The notes under the pieces: generated by a model
The model's input: the letters and a program-made list of their open reading frames with translations, nothing else
Told to the model about the DNA's origin: nothing
Database searches by the model: none
Source of the DNA: Myxococcus landrumus
GTDB lineage: Bacteria; Myxococcota; Myxococcia; Myxococcales; Myxococcaceae
Assembly: GCF_017301635.1 (NCBI RefSeq)
Contig: NZ_CP071091.1
Coordinates: 3,050,001-3,114,000 of the forward strand
Direction: 5' to 3'
DNA: 64,000 nt
Made by a program: the position numbers and the translations under genes
Shown: piece after piece, positions 28,362-37,905 of the stretch
Position numbering within the stretch: the first letter of the stretch is position 1
Layout of the letters: the number at the start of each line of letters is the position of its first letter

Positions 28362-29279
28362 ATGCTGCGTGACGTGCGCACGCTCATACCGTCCCTTGCA
28401 CTTTCCCTTCTGGTCGCTCTCGTCCCCGCGACGCCGGCCCAGGCCCAGTCCCCCGAGGACGCGCCGAGGCTCCATGAGCTGCGCTTCGACTGGGCTCGGG
28501 ACGGCATCATCACCGGCACTTCCGCTGTCCTCTGGATTTCCAGCGAAGCACTCTTCAAGGACGACCTGGCCCCCGCGGAGTGCCGCTGGTGCGACCGGGC
28601 TCCGGACGGCACCGACAGGCTCAACCGCCTGGACCGCTGGGGCCGGGGCCTGGCCGGAGACACCGACGCATCACGCCACCGCGCGGCGACATGGAGCAAC
28701 ATCCTGGGATTTGGCGCGGTGCCCCTGGGCGTGATGGGCGCGCAGTTCGCCCTCGTCCGCTCCTCGAACGCCCCCGACCGGTTCTTCGCGGAGGACGCCA
28801 CCATCATCCTCGAGAGCACGATGCTCGCCATCCTGGCCAACCAGGCGGTGAAGTTCATCGCGGGCCGCGAGCGACCCTTCGTCCACGTCCTGTCCGCGGA
28901 CCAGAAGCACCTCACCGAGCAGCCCAGCGACAACAACCTGTCTTTCTACAGCGGTCACACCAGCCTCGCCTTCTCGCTGGTGGTGTCCGCCGGCACCGTG
29001 GCCGCGCTGAGAGGTTACGAGCACCAGGAATGGATCTGGGCCGTGGGCCTTCCGCTGGCCGCCTCCGTGGGACTGCTGCGCATGGGCGCGGACAAGCACT
29101 ACCTCACCGACGTGGCCATGGGCGCGATTCTGGGCTCGGCCTTCGGCGTGGCCATTCCCCTGCTGATGCACGGACGACAGCAGGCGGTGGAGCCCTCCGC
29201 CTCCAGCACCCCTCCCACCGCCACGCGCTGGAGGCCCATGGTCGGCGCGCGCATGGCGGGTATCTCGGGCGTCTTCTAG
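28362..29279 (+). CDS. PAP2-family phosphatase, exported or membrane-bound
   Basis: 305 residues from the ATG at 28362. A signal peptide (LIPSLALSLLVALVPATPAQA) is followed by a helical body. The three PAP2 catalytic motifs are present: KFIAGRERP (K-x6-RP), SFYSGHTS (Y replaces P of PSGH) and RMGADKHYLTD (R-x5-H-x3-D). Hydrophobic helices flank them. Substrates of the family include phosphatidic acid and undecaprenyl pyrophosphate; which one applies here is unknown. The four-base CTAG at the end is shared with the stop codon of the convergent gene. Confidence 0.85.
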   Translation: MLRDVRTLIPSLALSLLVALVPATPAQAQSPEDAPRLHELRFDWARDGIITGTSAVLWISSEALFKDDLAPAECRWCDRAPDGTDRLNRLDRWGRGLAGDTDASRHRAATWSNILGFGAVPLGVMGAQFALVRSSNAPDRFFAEDATIILESTMLAILANQAVKFIAGRERPFVHVLSADQKHLTEQPSDNNLSFYSGHTSLAFSLVVSAGTVAALRGYEHQEWIWAVGLPLAASVGLLRMGADKHYLTDVAMGAILGSAFGVAIPLLMHGRQQAVEPSASSTPPTATRWRPMVGARMAGISGVF

Positions 29280-30190
29280 ACGGGCGCGGTCACCGTGGCG
29301 TCGCCCCCCTCCGGCTCCACCGAGGGCACCGGCAGCGATGCCATGTCCCAGCGCTGGTCCAGCGCCCAGGCCACCTGTCCCGTGACGCCCCACCCCGCAC
29401 GCACCGCCGTGCGGCCCTCGTACTCCAGCCAGAACACGGACTCCTCCGGACGGGAGGCCTGGTCCAGGCACGCGATGCGCGTCGCCGGACGCCCCACTCC
29501 CTCCAGCGTCACCGCGAAGGCCTTGTGCGAGTGCCCGCACAACATCCACCGTGGCAGCACCGTGTCCACCAACCTGCGCGTCACCGGGTTGCCAATCCAA
29601 TACGATGGCAACGGCCGGGGCGGTGTGGGGTTCTCCTCGCGCGCACGCTGGACGATGCCTCGCGGCCACTCATGGACGAGCATCAGGTCCATGTCCCGCA
29701 GCGGCATCACCCGCTCCACCTCCGCCGCGCGGAAGTACCCCGCCTGCTTCATCAGGTCCTGGGTGATGGGACGCCGCAGGGGCTGTTCGATGAAGCGCGG
29801 GGCATGGATGCCCGACAGGTAGGCCACCCGAAGCCCGCACAGCTCCCGCGAGCCGGAGCGCCCCAGATACGTCACCCCGGGCGCCAGCTCGCCTCCGTCC
29901 TGGAAGTCGTGCAGCGCCTCGAAGTCCTCGTTGTTTCCCCCGATGAAGTAGAGCGGCCGCTTCACGCGGCGGATGCCATCCGCGTATTCGGCGAACTCGG
30001 CGGGCATCGTGCGCTTGGCGGCCTTGCGCCGGTGGTCATCCGCGCGGCGGAAGGCCTCCACGTCGCCCACCGCCAGCACCATCCCCACGGGCCGCCCACG
30101 TGCCTGTTCCAGCGCGTCCAACCACGTCTCCACGCGGTGGAAGCGACCGTGGATGTCACCCAAGGCAGCAACCAGGAGGGGCTCCGGCAT
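29276..30190 (-). CDS. Metallophosphoesterase resembling the Dbr1 catalytic domain
   Basis: 304 residues, no signal peptide. Metal-binding motifs run in order: GDIHGRFHRV (D-x-H), VLAVGDVEAFRRADDHRR (GD), LYFIGGNNEDF (GN), MLVHEWPRGI (H) and LCGHSHKAF (GHxH). The spacing and the words GDVEAFR, FIGGN, YLGRSG, LRVAYLSGIH and HEWPRGI follow the N-terminal catalytic domain of eukaryotic lariat-debranching enzyme Dbr1. Dbr1 has Cys where this protein has the first Asp, so the more usual two-metal site is expected. Substrate unknown; RNA or nucleotide phosphodiesters are plausible but unproven. Lies downstream of the VWA lipoprotein gene on the same strand; convergent with PAP2. Confidence 0.82.
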   Translation of the reverse strand: MPEPLLVAALGDIHGRFHRVETWLDALEQARGRPVGMVLAVGDVEAFRRADDHRRKAAKRTMPAEFAEYADGIRRVKRPLYFIGGNNEDFEALHDFQDGGELAPGVTYLGRSGSRELCGLRVAYLSGIHAPRFIEQPLRRPITQDLMKQAGYFRAAEVERVMPLRDMDLMLVHEWPRGIVQRAREENPTPPRPLPSYWIGNPVTRRLVDTVLPRWMLCGHSHKAFAVTLEGVGRPATRIACLDQASRPEESVFWLEYEGRTAVRAGWGVTGQVAWALDQRWDMASLPVPSVEPEGGDATVTAPV

Positions 30191-30287
30191 CGCGCCCGAA
30201 AGGTTGCCCTCCCCTCCCTACCCTGTCGAGCCATCCGTCCCGCAGGGGATGGATGGCTGACAGAAAGGCCACAGTCCCGCGTCAGTC

Positions 30288-33227
30288 CTAGTTGCAGCCC
30301 AGCGGGTACGTCACCTCCACCCACGTTCCCGGTGCGGGCGCCGCGGCTCGCTCGAAGATGACGCTGTTCGTCGCGGCGTCGTACTCCCAGCCCGTCGTCA
30401 CCGGCACCCCGTCCACCGTGACGACGATGCGCGCCGCGTCCGCGGGCACCTGGGTGAGGGGGAACTTGCGGTTGGGACCGAAGGCGCTGTTGGAGAGCTT
30501 CTCCAGCGAGGCGGCCCAGTTCGGCGTGCAGATGCTCTCCACCACGCCGCCCGTCGCCTGCGCGAGCTGGATGTAGCGGCTGCCGGAGCTGCTCGACGTC
30601 GGGCAGGTGGACAGGTCCATGGGTCCGACGATGGCGTTGATGCTGAGCTTCGTCTTGTCGTTGCCCTTCAGCGCCAGGAAGTACGTCTCGTAGAAGGACA
30701 CCGGCTGCGCGCTGAAGTCCTCCTCATCGGAGAGGAAGATGATGGCCAGCTTCGCGTCCTGCCGCAGGAAGCCCCCGTTGCCGTCGTTGGGCTGCTGCGT
30801 GCGGGTGTCGTCCTGGTTGTAGAGCAGCGGGTCCGACAGCGCCCGGTGCGCCGCGTCCAGGCCCTGCTCGTTCCAATGACACACACCGACCTTCGTGTTG
30901 TCCGCGAAGACGCCCGCGGCGTTGGCCGTGGCCGGAGTGATGATGCGAGGCCGCGAGTTGTCCACGGGGAACAGGCGCCCGTTCTCACCCCCCTGCGCGC
31001 CGCCGGGGCACTCGGACCAGCCGCCGGGCGACGGGTCCAACCCCGTCGTCGTCACGCCGATGCGGTAGTCCACCGACGCCGCGTTGGCCGCGCTCAAGAA
31101 GGCCGCGAAGTTCTGCCCCAGGCTCTGCTGCTCCTCCATCATCGACCCGGAGTTGTCCACGACGAAGAGCACGTCGACCTTCGCCTTCGACTCCTGGAGG
31201 AAGCGGTCCGTCTGCTCCGCCTTCGTCGCGCCCTTGCCCAGGAGGCCCGCGGTGTATTCGGAGCCATCTTCCAGCCGGAAGCGCACCGCCGCGGCGTCAA
31301 TCCCATCATCCACGGGCTCATAGCGGGCCGTCAGCTTCACGCGAGCCCCGGGCGCAAGCTGCGACGGGAAGGCATTCATCGGCCCCACCTGGAACTCGGT
31401 GCCCGTCTGCTCCAGCGCCATCCCGGCGACGCGCACCGGACCGACGCAATCGTTGATGGCCAGCAGCTCCCGCGTGCGCGGGCCACACGCCAGCTTGGTG
31501 AGGCCGAAGTCCACCGTGGTCGGCTGCACCGCGAAGCATCCCCTCACCCCCTCACCCGAGAGCGCGACCAGCGGGTGGCCCTGCGTCGGGTGGTTCACCC
31601 ACGCCTCCGCGAGCCCCTCGAAGGGCCCTTCCGCATCCGGCTTGAAGCGCACCACCAGCGTCGTCTTCGCGCCGGGCAACAGCACGCCATTGCGCACCGT
31701 CCGCGAGGTGAAGGACGGCGCCGAGCCCGCCGCGAGCTGCATGGAGGCCAGGTAGCACGGCTGCGTGCCGGTGTTGCGCAGCACCAGGCCCATGGACACC
31801 TCCGCGCCCACGGGCACCTTGCCGAAGCTCAGGTGCTCGGGCAGTTGGAACTGGCAGGGCTGGAACGCGCGGCCCGTGCCCTTGAGCCCCACCGCCTCCG
31901 TCGACAACGTGCCGCCCGCGCGCACCGTGACGGCGAGCTGGCCAGTGCTGGCGCGCGCCGTCCCCGTACGAGGACTGAAGGTGATGCCCACGTAGGCGGA
32001 CTGTCCCGGGGGCACCGTCAAGCTGGCCGGCGCCTGCGCCAGCGTGAAGTAACCGCCCTGCGCCGTGTCCAACCGCAGGTTGTTGACCAGCACGCTGTCC
32101 CGGCAGCGATTGACCACCTCCACCGGGCGCGTGGCCGTCATCCCCTCCGCCACCACGCCGAAGTCCAGCTCGCGAGGAAGCACCGACACACACGACGTAC
32201 CGCCCTCGCCCACCAGGGACACCTTGGGGCCCGGCGCGGTGGAGCCCTGCTCATGCACGCCCACCTCCACCCGCCCCTCGCCCGCGCGCCCCAGCGCCGT
32301 GGGCGAGAAGGCCACGCGCACCTCCACCACCGCCCCCGGCTCCAGCGCGCCTCCCGAGACGACAGGGGTACTCACCACCCGGTACACGCCCCCCGGGTTG
32401 TCCTGCAGCACCACGCCCGACCAGCGCAGCGGAAGGTTGCCCTGGTTGCGCACGGTGATGGACTGCTCGGAGCTGGCCCCCAACGCCACACGCCCGAAGT
32501 CCAGCCGCAGCGGCGTCACCTCCAGCTTGGACGCCACGCCCGTGCCCCGCAGCGGAATCATCGCGGGCTCACAGCCCTCGCACACCGCCACGCGCAGCTC
32601 CGCCGAGGCCGAGCCCAACCGCTTCGGCGCGAACGCCACGGACACCACCCGCGACTCGCCAGGCGCCAGCATCTCCGCCTCGCCGCGCTCCGCGGTGAAC
32701 TGGTCCGCGTCCGTGCCTTGGAGAGACAGCTCCAGCGGCGACTCCACGTCCGACGGATTGCGCACCGTCACCTGCCGCATCTCCACCAGCCCCATCGCCA
32801 CGTTGCCGAAGTCGAGCTCCGTCTCGGGCACCTCGACGAACGCCTTCACGCCCCGGCCCAGCACCGGCACATCCCCCCGCGAGTCCGCGTCCGTGATGAG
32901 CTCCAGCGAGCCCTGCACCGGGCCCTCCACGTCGGGCTTGAAGAGCACCTCGATTTCGCGCTCCCCACCGCCGCTCAAGATGAAGGGCTCGAAGGACGGC
33001 ACCGTCACGTTGGGGATGCTGGAGACAGCCCCCTCCACGCGGTACGACGCCCGGCCTCCGTTGGTCACCCGCAGCTTGAGGCTCTTCGTGCGGCCCACCG
33101 CGGCCGCGCCAAAGTCGATGGCCTCCGGGTTCACCACGAAGGCGCTCCGCGCGCGCTGGGACGACGGGGGCTCGCAACCCAACACCAACACCCACGCCAC
33201 CCACGCCACCCAATACAGACGTCTCAT
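30288..33227 (-). CDS. Large surface lipoprotein: ASH-like repeats plus VWA domain
   Basis: 979 residues from the ATG at 33227 (GGGGAGG five bases upstream). The signal peptide ends in a lipobox (WVLVLGCE). Six repeats of about 90-110 residues start with VxPxxLDFGxVxxG-type strands (IDFGAAAVGRTKS, LDFGNVAMGLVEM, LDFGRVALGASSE, LDFGVVAEGMTAT, LSFGKVPVGAEVS, VDFGLTKLAC), the ASH/choice-of-anchor-D type immunoglobulin fold. From about residue 680 a von Willebrand A domain carries the MIDAS start DVLFVVDNSGSMMEE and a later FLSDEEDF. Probably an adhesive or scaffold protein on the outer membrane. It is 98 bases upstream of the Dbr1-like gene. Confidence 0.82.
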   Translation of the reverse strand: MRRLYWVAWVAWVLVLGCEPPSSQRARSAFVVNPEAIDFGAAAVGRTKSLKLRVTNGGRASYRVEGAVSSIPNVTVPSFEPFILSGGGEREIEVLFKPDVEGPVQGSLELITDADSRGDVPVLGRGVKAFVEVPETELDFGNVAMGLVEMRQVTVRNPSDVESPLELSLQGTDADQFTAERGEAEMLAPGESRVVSVAFAPKRLGSASAELRVAVCEGCEPAMIPLRGTGVASKLEVTPLRLDFGRVALGASSEQSITVRNQGNLPLRWSGVVLQDNPGGVYRVVSTPVVSGGALEPGAVVEVRVAFSPTALGRAGEGRVEVGVHEQGSTAPGPKVSLVGEGGTSCVSVLPRELDFGVVAEGMTATRPVEVVNRCRDSVLVNNLRLDTAQGGYFTLAQAPASLTVPPGQSAYVGITFSPRTGTARASTGQLAVTVRAGGTLSTEAVGLKGTGRAFQPCQFQLPEHLSFGKVPVGAEVSMGLVLRNTGTQPCYLASMQLAAGSAPSFTSRTVRNGVLLPGAKTTLVVRFKPDAEGPFEGLAEAWVNHPTQGHPLVALSGEGVRGCFAVQPTTVDFGLTKLACGPRTRELLAINDCVGPVRVAGMALEQTGTEFQVGPMNAFPSQLAPGARVKLTARYEPVDDGIDAAAVRFRLEDGSEYTAGLLGKGATKAEQTDRFLQESKAKVDVLFVVDNSGSMMEEQQSLGQNFAAFLSAANAASVDYRIGVTTTGLDPSPGGWSECPGGAQGGENGRLFPVDNSRPRIITPATANAAGVFADNTKVGVCHWNEQGLDAAHRALSDPLLYNQDDTRTQQPNDGNGGFLRQDAKLAIIFLSDEEDFSAQPVSFYETYFLALKGNDKTKLSINAIVGPMDLSTCPTSSSSGSRYIQLAQATGGVVESICTPNWAASLEKLSNSAFGPNRKFPLTQVPADAARIVVTVDGVPVTTGWEYDAATNSVIFERAAAPAPGTWVEVTYPLGCN

Positions 33228-33471
33228 TCCTGCCTCCCCACGACACCCCGGGCCCGGGTTCCACGCGGCCTCGCACCGCGCGATTCCGGCGGAGGGGGCG
33301 CCTCTGCAACCCGGGTGCCCGAATGCAGGCGGCGGCGCTCGTCCGCCGGCCAACAGGGCAAGTCGTGGGGCTGCCTGAGAAACGAGTTTCCCTGTGTGGG
33401 AACAACATTTCCCAGCAGCCGGGTGAGACTGAAATTCCTTCAGGAATTCCAGGAGGCGGGCAGGACAAACT

Positions 33472-33488
33472 ACCCGCAACTCGCGGGT
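33472..33488 (-). terminator. Possible terminator after the EamA gene
   Basis: Perfect 6-bp arms (ACCCGC/GCGGGT) around a 5-base loop, 10 bases beyond the EamA stop on the minus strand, followed by AGTTTGTCC. The T-run is weak, so termination is uncertain. Confidence 0.35.
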
Positions 33489-33498
33489 GGAAAAGTCT

Positions 33499-34404
33499 TC
33501 ACGTCGTGGGGCGCGAGCCCACGGCGCGCATGCGCTCCAGCACGCCCGTTCCCCAGAGGACACCCAGCATGCACACCAGGGCGCCCGTCACGGCCAGGGG
33601 GGATACGGCCTCGTCCAGGAGCGCCGCGCCCAGCACCCACGAGAAGACGGGCGTCAACTGCGTGGCGACGCCACCGGCCACCGCGGTGACGTAGTTGAAG
33701 GCATACGTGAAGGTCATCTGCGCCACCACGGAGGTCAGCCCCACACCCAGCAGGGGAAGAACGACATCCCAGCCGAGCGGCCTCCAGTCGCGCAGCGCGA
33801 AGGGCAGGCTGAACAGGAGTCCGAAGAGGCAGAAGGAGAGATAGACGGACGCCGCGTCCGACTCGTTGCGCAGCGCGCGCACCACGACGACGGCCGCGCC
33901 GCCCAGCACCGCCGAGCCCATGCCGGCCCACGCCCCCACCCCCATCGACAGCGACACGCCTTCGGAGAAGGTGCTCCACATCACCAACCCCGCGCCCACC
34001 GTGGTGAGCACCAGTCCCGCCAGGAGCGTGCCCGTCACGCGCTCATCCAGGAACATCCAGCCGATGATGGCCGCGTAGATGGGCCAGCACGCGTTGAGCA
34101 GCACCGCGGGCCCCACGGTCATCTGGTCGATGGCCATGAAGTAGAGGTAGACGGCGGCGCCGCCGAAGACGCCTCGCAGCGCCCACAGGCGAAGCCGGCC
34201 CAGGCGGGGCTTGCGCCTGAGCATCGGGAAGTAGAGCGCCAGGAAGAGCAGGCCGATGATGAAGCGCCCGGACGCCACCTGCCCCGTGGACAGGCGGCCG
34301 GACAGCAGACGGGCACACAGCGCCATCACCGCGAACAACACGCTCGAGAAGATGAGCAGTGGCGTGCCGCGGTAGCGCACGGGGAGGACCCAGCGGGGTG
34401 TCAT
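33499..34404 (-). CDS. EamA/DMT-family transporter
   Basis: 301 residues from the ATG at 34404 (MTPRWVLPVRYRG). Ten hydrophobic helices arranged as two EamA halves: first half with FSSVLFAVMALCARLL and YFMAIDQMTVGPAVLLNACWPIYAAIIGWMFLDE, second half with TYAFNYVTAVAGGV and FSWVLGAALLDE. The repeated (F/W)-x-x-(L/G)-x-E ending of helix 4 and helix 9 is typical of drug/metabolite transporters. Located in the inner membrane; substrate unknown. Divergent from uvrA with about 178 bases between; the ASH/VWA lipoprotein gene follows 271 bases later. Confidence 0.87.
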   Translation of the reverse strand: MTPRWVLPVRYRGTPLLIFSSVLFAVMALCARLLSGRLSTGQVASGRFIIGLLFLALYFPMLRRKPRLGRLRLWALRGVFGGAAVYLYFMAIDQMTVGPAVLLNACWPIYAAIIGWMFLDERVTGTLLAGLVLTTVGAGLVMWSTFSEGVSLSMGVGAWAGMGSAVLGGAAVVVVRALRNESDAASVYLSFCLFGLLFSLPFALRDWRPLGWDVVLPLLGVGLTSVVAQMTFTYAFNYVTAVAGGVATQLTPVFSWVLGAALLDEAVSPLAVTGALVCMLGVLWGTGVLERMRAVGSRPTT

Positions 34405-34582
34405 GGAGGGCGCCCCTCTACCGGAATCCCGGCCCCACCTCCAGTGACACCCGGTTGGCGCGCGCCGCTCCCACCCTGGAAGGGAGTGTGGGAGCGACGT
34501 CGCGCGTTGACGAGGTTCCACCCACCGTCCCGAGTTTTCCCACTACCGGAACGTCCATTCAGTGGTAGATCGCCCGCCCATC

Positions 34583-37483
34583 ATGTCCGAGCCCGACGTC
34601 ATTTCCCTCCGAGGCGCCAAGGAGCACAACCTCAAGAACGTCTCCCTGGACATCCCCAAGAAGAAGCTGGTCGTCTTCACGGGGGTCTCCGGCTCCGGCA
34701 AGAGCTCGCTTGCCTTCGACACGCTCTACGCAGAGGGCCAGCGCCGCTACGTCGAGAGCCTGTCCGCCTATGCCCGGCAGTTCCTCGGGCAGATGGAGAA
34801 GCCCAAGTACGACACCATTCGGGGCCTGTCGCCCACCATCTCCATCGAGCAGAAGGCGGCCAGCAACAACCCGCGCTCGACGGTGGGCACCGTCACGGAA
34901 GTGCACGACTACCTGCGCGTGCTCTACGCCTCCATCGGCGTGCAGCACTGCCCCAACTGCGGGCGCAAGGTGGGCAAGCAGAGCGCGCAGCAGATTGTCG
35001 ACGAAATCCTCAAGATGCCCGCTGGCAGCAAGCTCCAGGTGCTGGCGCCGCTCGTCACCAACCGCAAGGGCGAGCACAAGGACTTGCTGACGGAGGCGCA
35101 GAAGCGCGGCTTCTCCCGCGCGCGCATCGACGGGAAGCTCAAGAGCCTGGAAGAGCGCGTCGAGTTGGACAAGAAGACCAAGCACGATATCGAGCTGGTC
35201 ATCGACCGGCTGGTGCTCAAGGCCGACATCAAGACGCGGCTCACCGACTCCGTGGAGACGGCGCTGCGCGAGGGCAAGGGCACCCTCATCATCACCGACG
35301 AGACGGGCGCCGCGACGGCGGACCGGGTGATGAGCGAGCTCAACGCATGCCCCGCCTGCGGTGTGTCGTTCGGAGACCTGACGCCCGCCTCGTTCTCCTT
35401 CAACAACCCGCTGGGCATGTGCACGGACTGCAACGGCCTGGGCACTCGGCCAGAGATGGACCCGGACCTCATCGTCCCGGACACCTCGCGCAGCATCCGC
35501 GACGGCGCCATCGAGCCGTGGGCCAGCGGCATGAACCGCGGCGAGGGATGGACGGCCGACTTCGTGGAGAGCCTGGCCAAGGCGTTCAAGATTGATTTGG
35601 ACGTGCCCTACGCGAAGCTGTCCAAGCGCGAGCGCGAGACGCTGATGTACGGCGCCAACGGCAAGAGCTTCAACGTCACGTGGGGCGAGGGCGGCAACTA
35701 CAAGGTGGAGTGGGAGGGATTGGTCGAGCGCTTGATGCGCAACTTCAAGTCGACCACGTCCGAGTCCCGGCGCACCGAGCTGCAGAAGTACTTCAGCGAC
35801 AAGCCCTGCCCCACGTGCAAGGGCGAGCGCCTGCGCTCGGAGAGCCGCGCGGTGAAGGTGCATGGCCACTCCATCGTGGCGCTGAGCCGGCTGACCATCG
35901 CGGACGCACTGGCGTTCCTGGGCGCGATGGCGCTGTCCGAGCACGAGCGGAAGATCGCCACCGAGCTCCTGAAGGAGATTCGCAGCCGACTGTCCTTCCT
36001 GGTGGACGTGGGCCTGGGCTACCTGATGCTGGACCGCACCGCGTCCACGCTGTCGGGCGGTGAGAGCCAGCGCATCCGGCTGGCGTCACAGATGGGCAGC
36101 GAGTTGACGGGCGTCATCTACATCCTCGACGAGCCCTCCATCGGCCTGCACCAGCGCGACAACGGCAAGCTGCTGACCACGCTCAAGCGCCTGAGGGATT
36201 TGGGCAACTCCGTCATCGTCGTGGAGCACGACGAGGAGACGATGGAGGAGGCGGACTGGCTGGTGGACTTCGGGCCGGGCGCCGGTGAGCTGGGCGGCCA
36301 GGTGGTGTCTCAGGGCACGCCCAAGCAGGTGATGGCGGACGAGAACAGCGTGACGGGTGGCTACCTGTCCGGACGCCTGGAGATTGAAATCCCCGAGCAG
36401 CGCCGCGAGCCCAACCCCAAGCACCAACTGGTGATTCAAGGGGCGAAGGAGAACAACCTGCGCGACGTGGACGCGGTGATTCCGCTGGGCATCTTCACCG
36501 CCGTCACCGGCGTGTCCGGCGCCGGCAAGTCCACGCTCATCAACGAGATCCTGTTCCCCGCGCTGGCCAGGCACCTGTACGAGAGCCGCGAGGCCCCCGG
36601 CAAGCACAAGGCGGTGCTGGGTGTGGAGCACCTGGACAAGGTCATCGACATCGACCAGCGCCCCATCGGCCGCACGCCGCGCAGCAACCCGGCGACGTAC
36701 ACGAAGCTGTTCGACACCATCCGCGACGTGTTCGCGCTGACGCCGGAGGCCCGGGCGTTTGGTTATGGCCCGGGGCGCTTCAGCTTCAACGTGAAGGGCG
36801 GCCGGTGCGAGGCGTGCGAGGGTGACGGCGTCAAGCTGGTGGAGATGCACTTCCTGGCGGACGTGTACGTGCCCTGTGAGGTGTGCGGCGGCAAGCGCTT
36901 CAACGAGGCGACGCTGCGCGTGCGCTACAAGGGGAAGAACATCGCGGAGACGCTGGACATGAGCGTGCGCGAGGCGATGGAGCACTTCAGCGCGCACAAG
37001 GACATCATGCGCGTACTCCAGACGCTGAGCGACGTGGGTCTGGGCTACATCCGCCTGGGACAGCCCTCCCCCACCCTGTCTGGCGGCGAGGCCCAGCGCA
37101 TCAAGCTGGCGCGAGAGCTGGCGCGCGTGGCCACCGGCCGCACGCTCTACATCCTGGACGAGCCCACCACCGGCCTGCACTTCGAGGACATCCGCAAGCT
37201 CTTGTCCGTGCTCAACCGGCTGGTGGCCGCGGGCAACAGCGTGCTCGTCATCGAGCACAACCTGGATGTCATCAAGAGCGCGGACTGGCTCATCGACATG
37301 GGCCCCGAGGGCGGCGCTGGCGGAGGCCAGGTGATGGCCGTGGGCACTCCGGAGAGCGTCGCCAAGGTGGCCGGCAGCCACACTGGCCGCTACCTGGCAC
37401 ACGTGCTGGGCAAGTCGCGGCGCGCGCGCGTGGGCAAGCGCGTGGATGGACCTGCGCCGCTGGCGAGTGGCGCGCTGCGCTGA
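34583..37483 (+). CDS. uvrA: Excinuclease ABC subunit A
   Basis: 966 residues from the ATG at 34583 ([19 protein letters not shown]); a GTG at 34562 would add seven residues. Two ABC ATPase cores: first Walker [11 protein letters not shown] and signature LSGGESQRI with [13 protein letters not shown]; second Walker [11 protein letters not shown], signature LSGGEAQRI and [13 protein letters not shown]. Zinc modules are intact: CPACGV with CTDCNG in the first part, CPTCKG, and CEACEG with CEVCGG in the second part. UvrA recognises bulky DNA lesions and loads UvrB in nucleotide excision repair. No LexA box is obvious upstream, but I could not search systematically. Single gene, followed by a 422-base gap. 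Confidence 0.97.
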   Translation: MSEPDVISLRGAKEHNLKNVSLDIPKKKLVVFTGVSGSGKSSLAFDTLYAEGQRRYVESLSAYARQFLGQMEKPKYDTIRGLSPTISIEQKAASNNPRSTVGTVTEVHDYLRVLYASIGVQHCPNCGRKVGKQSAQQIVDEILKMPAGSKLQVLAPLVTNRKGEHKDLLTEAQKRGFSRARIDGKLKSLEERVELDKKTKHDIELVIDRLVLKADIKTRLTDSVETALREGKGTLIITDETGAATADRVMSELNACPACGVSFGDLTPASFSFNNPLGMCTDCNGLGTRPEMDPDLIVPDTSRSIRDGAIEPWASGMNRGEGWTADFVESLAKAFKIDLDVPYAKLSKRERETLMYGANGKSFNVTWGEGGNYKVEWEGLVERLMRNFKSTTSESRRTELQKYFSDKPCPTCKGERLRSESRAVKVHGHSIVALSRLTIADALAFLGAMALSEHERKIATELLKEIRSRLSFLVDVGLGYLMLDRTASTLSGGESQRIRLASQMGSELTGVIYILDEPSIGLHQRDNGKLLTTLKRLRDLGNSVIVVEHDEETMEEADWLVDFGPGAGELGGQVVSQGTPKQVMADENSVTGGYLSGRLEIEIPEQRREPNPKHQLVIQGAKENNLRDVDAVIPLGIFTAVTGVSGAGKSTLINEILFPALARHLYESREAPGKHKAVLGVEHLDKVIDIDQRPIGRTPRSNPATYTKLFDTIRDVFALTPEARAFGYGPGRFSFNVKGGRCEACEGDGVKLVEMHFLADVYVPCEVCGGKRFNEATLRVRYKGKNIAETLDMSVREAMEHFSAHKDIMRVLQTLSDVGLGYIRLGQPSPTLSGGEAQRIKLARELARVATGRTLYILDEPTTGLHFEDIRKLLSVLNRLVAAGNSVLVIEHNLDVIKSADWLIDMGPEGGAGGGQVMAVGTPESVAKVAGSHTGRYLAHVLGKSRRARVGKRVDGPAPLASGALR

Positions 37484-37905
37484 CGGCTGCGCCCCTCCAA
37501 AAACATGGAGCGGGGGGCGGGGGTGCCTTCATTCACCCCCAACCCCCCGTCCACCTTGGAGGAAGACTTCACAGGTGGGGTGTGATTCGCGGAATCAGTT
37601 TCAACCGCTGATCACATGATAGGCCCTAATCAATTCCTGTCAAACGGGTGCAGTCAGATTAAGGTGTACCAACAAAGGCACACCGTCATCGGAATGCGGG
37701 AGGGCAGGCAGGCACAGTGTAGAAGCGCTGAGCCAGACTCCGAGGGTGAGCTGAGGTTGCCCCTCCGTGGAGCGGGGAGCCGGTTACCGGGGAGATAGGT
37801 GCCGGGGTGAGGGCCTTCGGTGGAGTCCAGGCCGGGGCTTGGGTAGGGTTGGGCGCTTGACTCGCTTGAGCCCCCACTTTTCTCCACCAGGGAGCACCCC
37901 GACTC
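37484..37905. other. 422-base intergenic region uvrA / POT transporter
   Basis: No protein gene seen. It starts with a G/C-rich stretch holding a 7-bp hairpin (37519-37525 with 37534-37540, 8-base loop), continues through an unusually A+T-rich segment (about 37585-37685), and ends with the POT gene leader (GGGAG about 10 bases before its ATG). The A+T-rich part contains a sigma-70-like promoter pointing toward uvrA on the minus strand (separate entry). No tRNA fold recognised. Confidence 0.6.
37616..37643 (-). promoter_or_regulatory. Candidate sigma-70-type promoter on the minus strand
   Basis: On the minus strand, TTGACA (37643-37638), a 16-base spacer and TATCAT (37621-37616). The -35 box is perfect and the -10 has four of six consensus bases, remarkable in such G+C-rich DNA. 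It would start RNA near 37609, running toward the uvrA 3' end, where no minus-strand protein gene exists; a small RNA or antisense transcript is possible. Confidence 0.45.

Noticed and set aside
30846..33689. Plus-strand open frame of about 950 codons antisense to the ASH/VWA gene
   Set aside because: His/Arg-rich translation with no recognisable domain; shadow of the minus-strand gene.
37850..37880. Hairpin or tRNA-like fold in the GCTTGACTCGCTTGAG stretch before the first POT gene
   Set aside because: It is a short direct repeat (CGCTTGA twice), not an inverted repeat.
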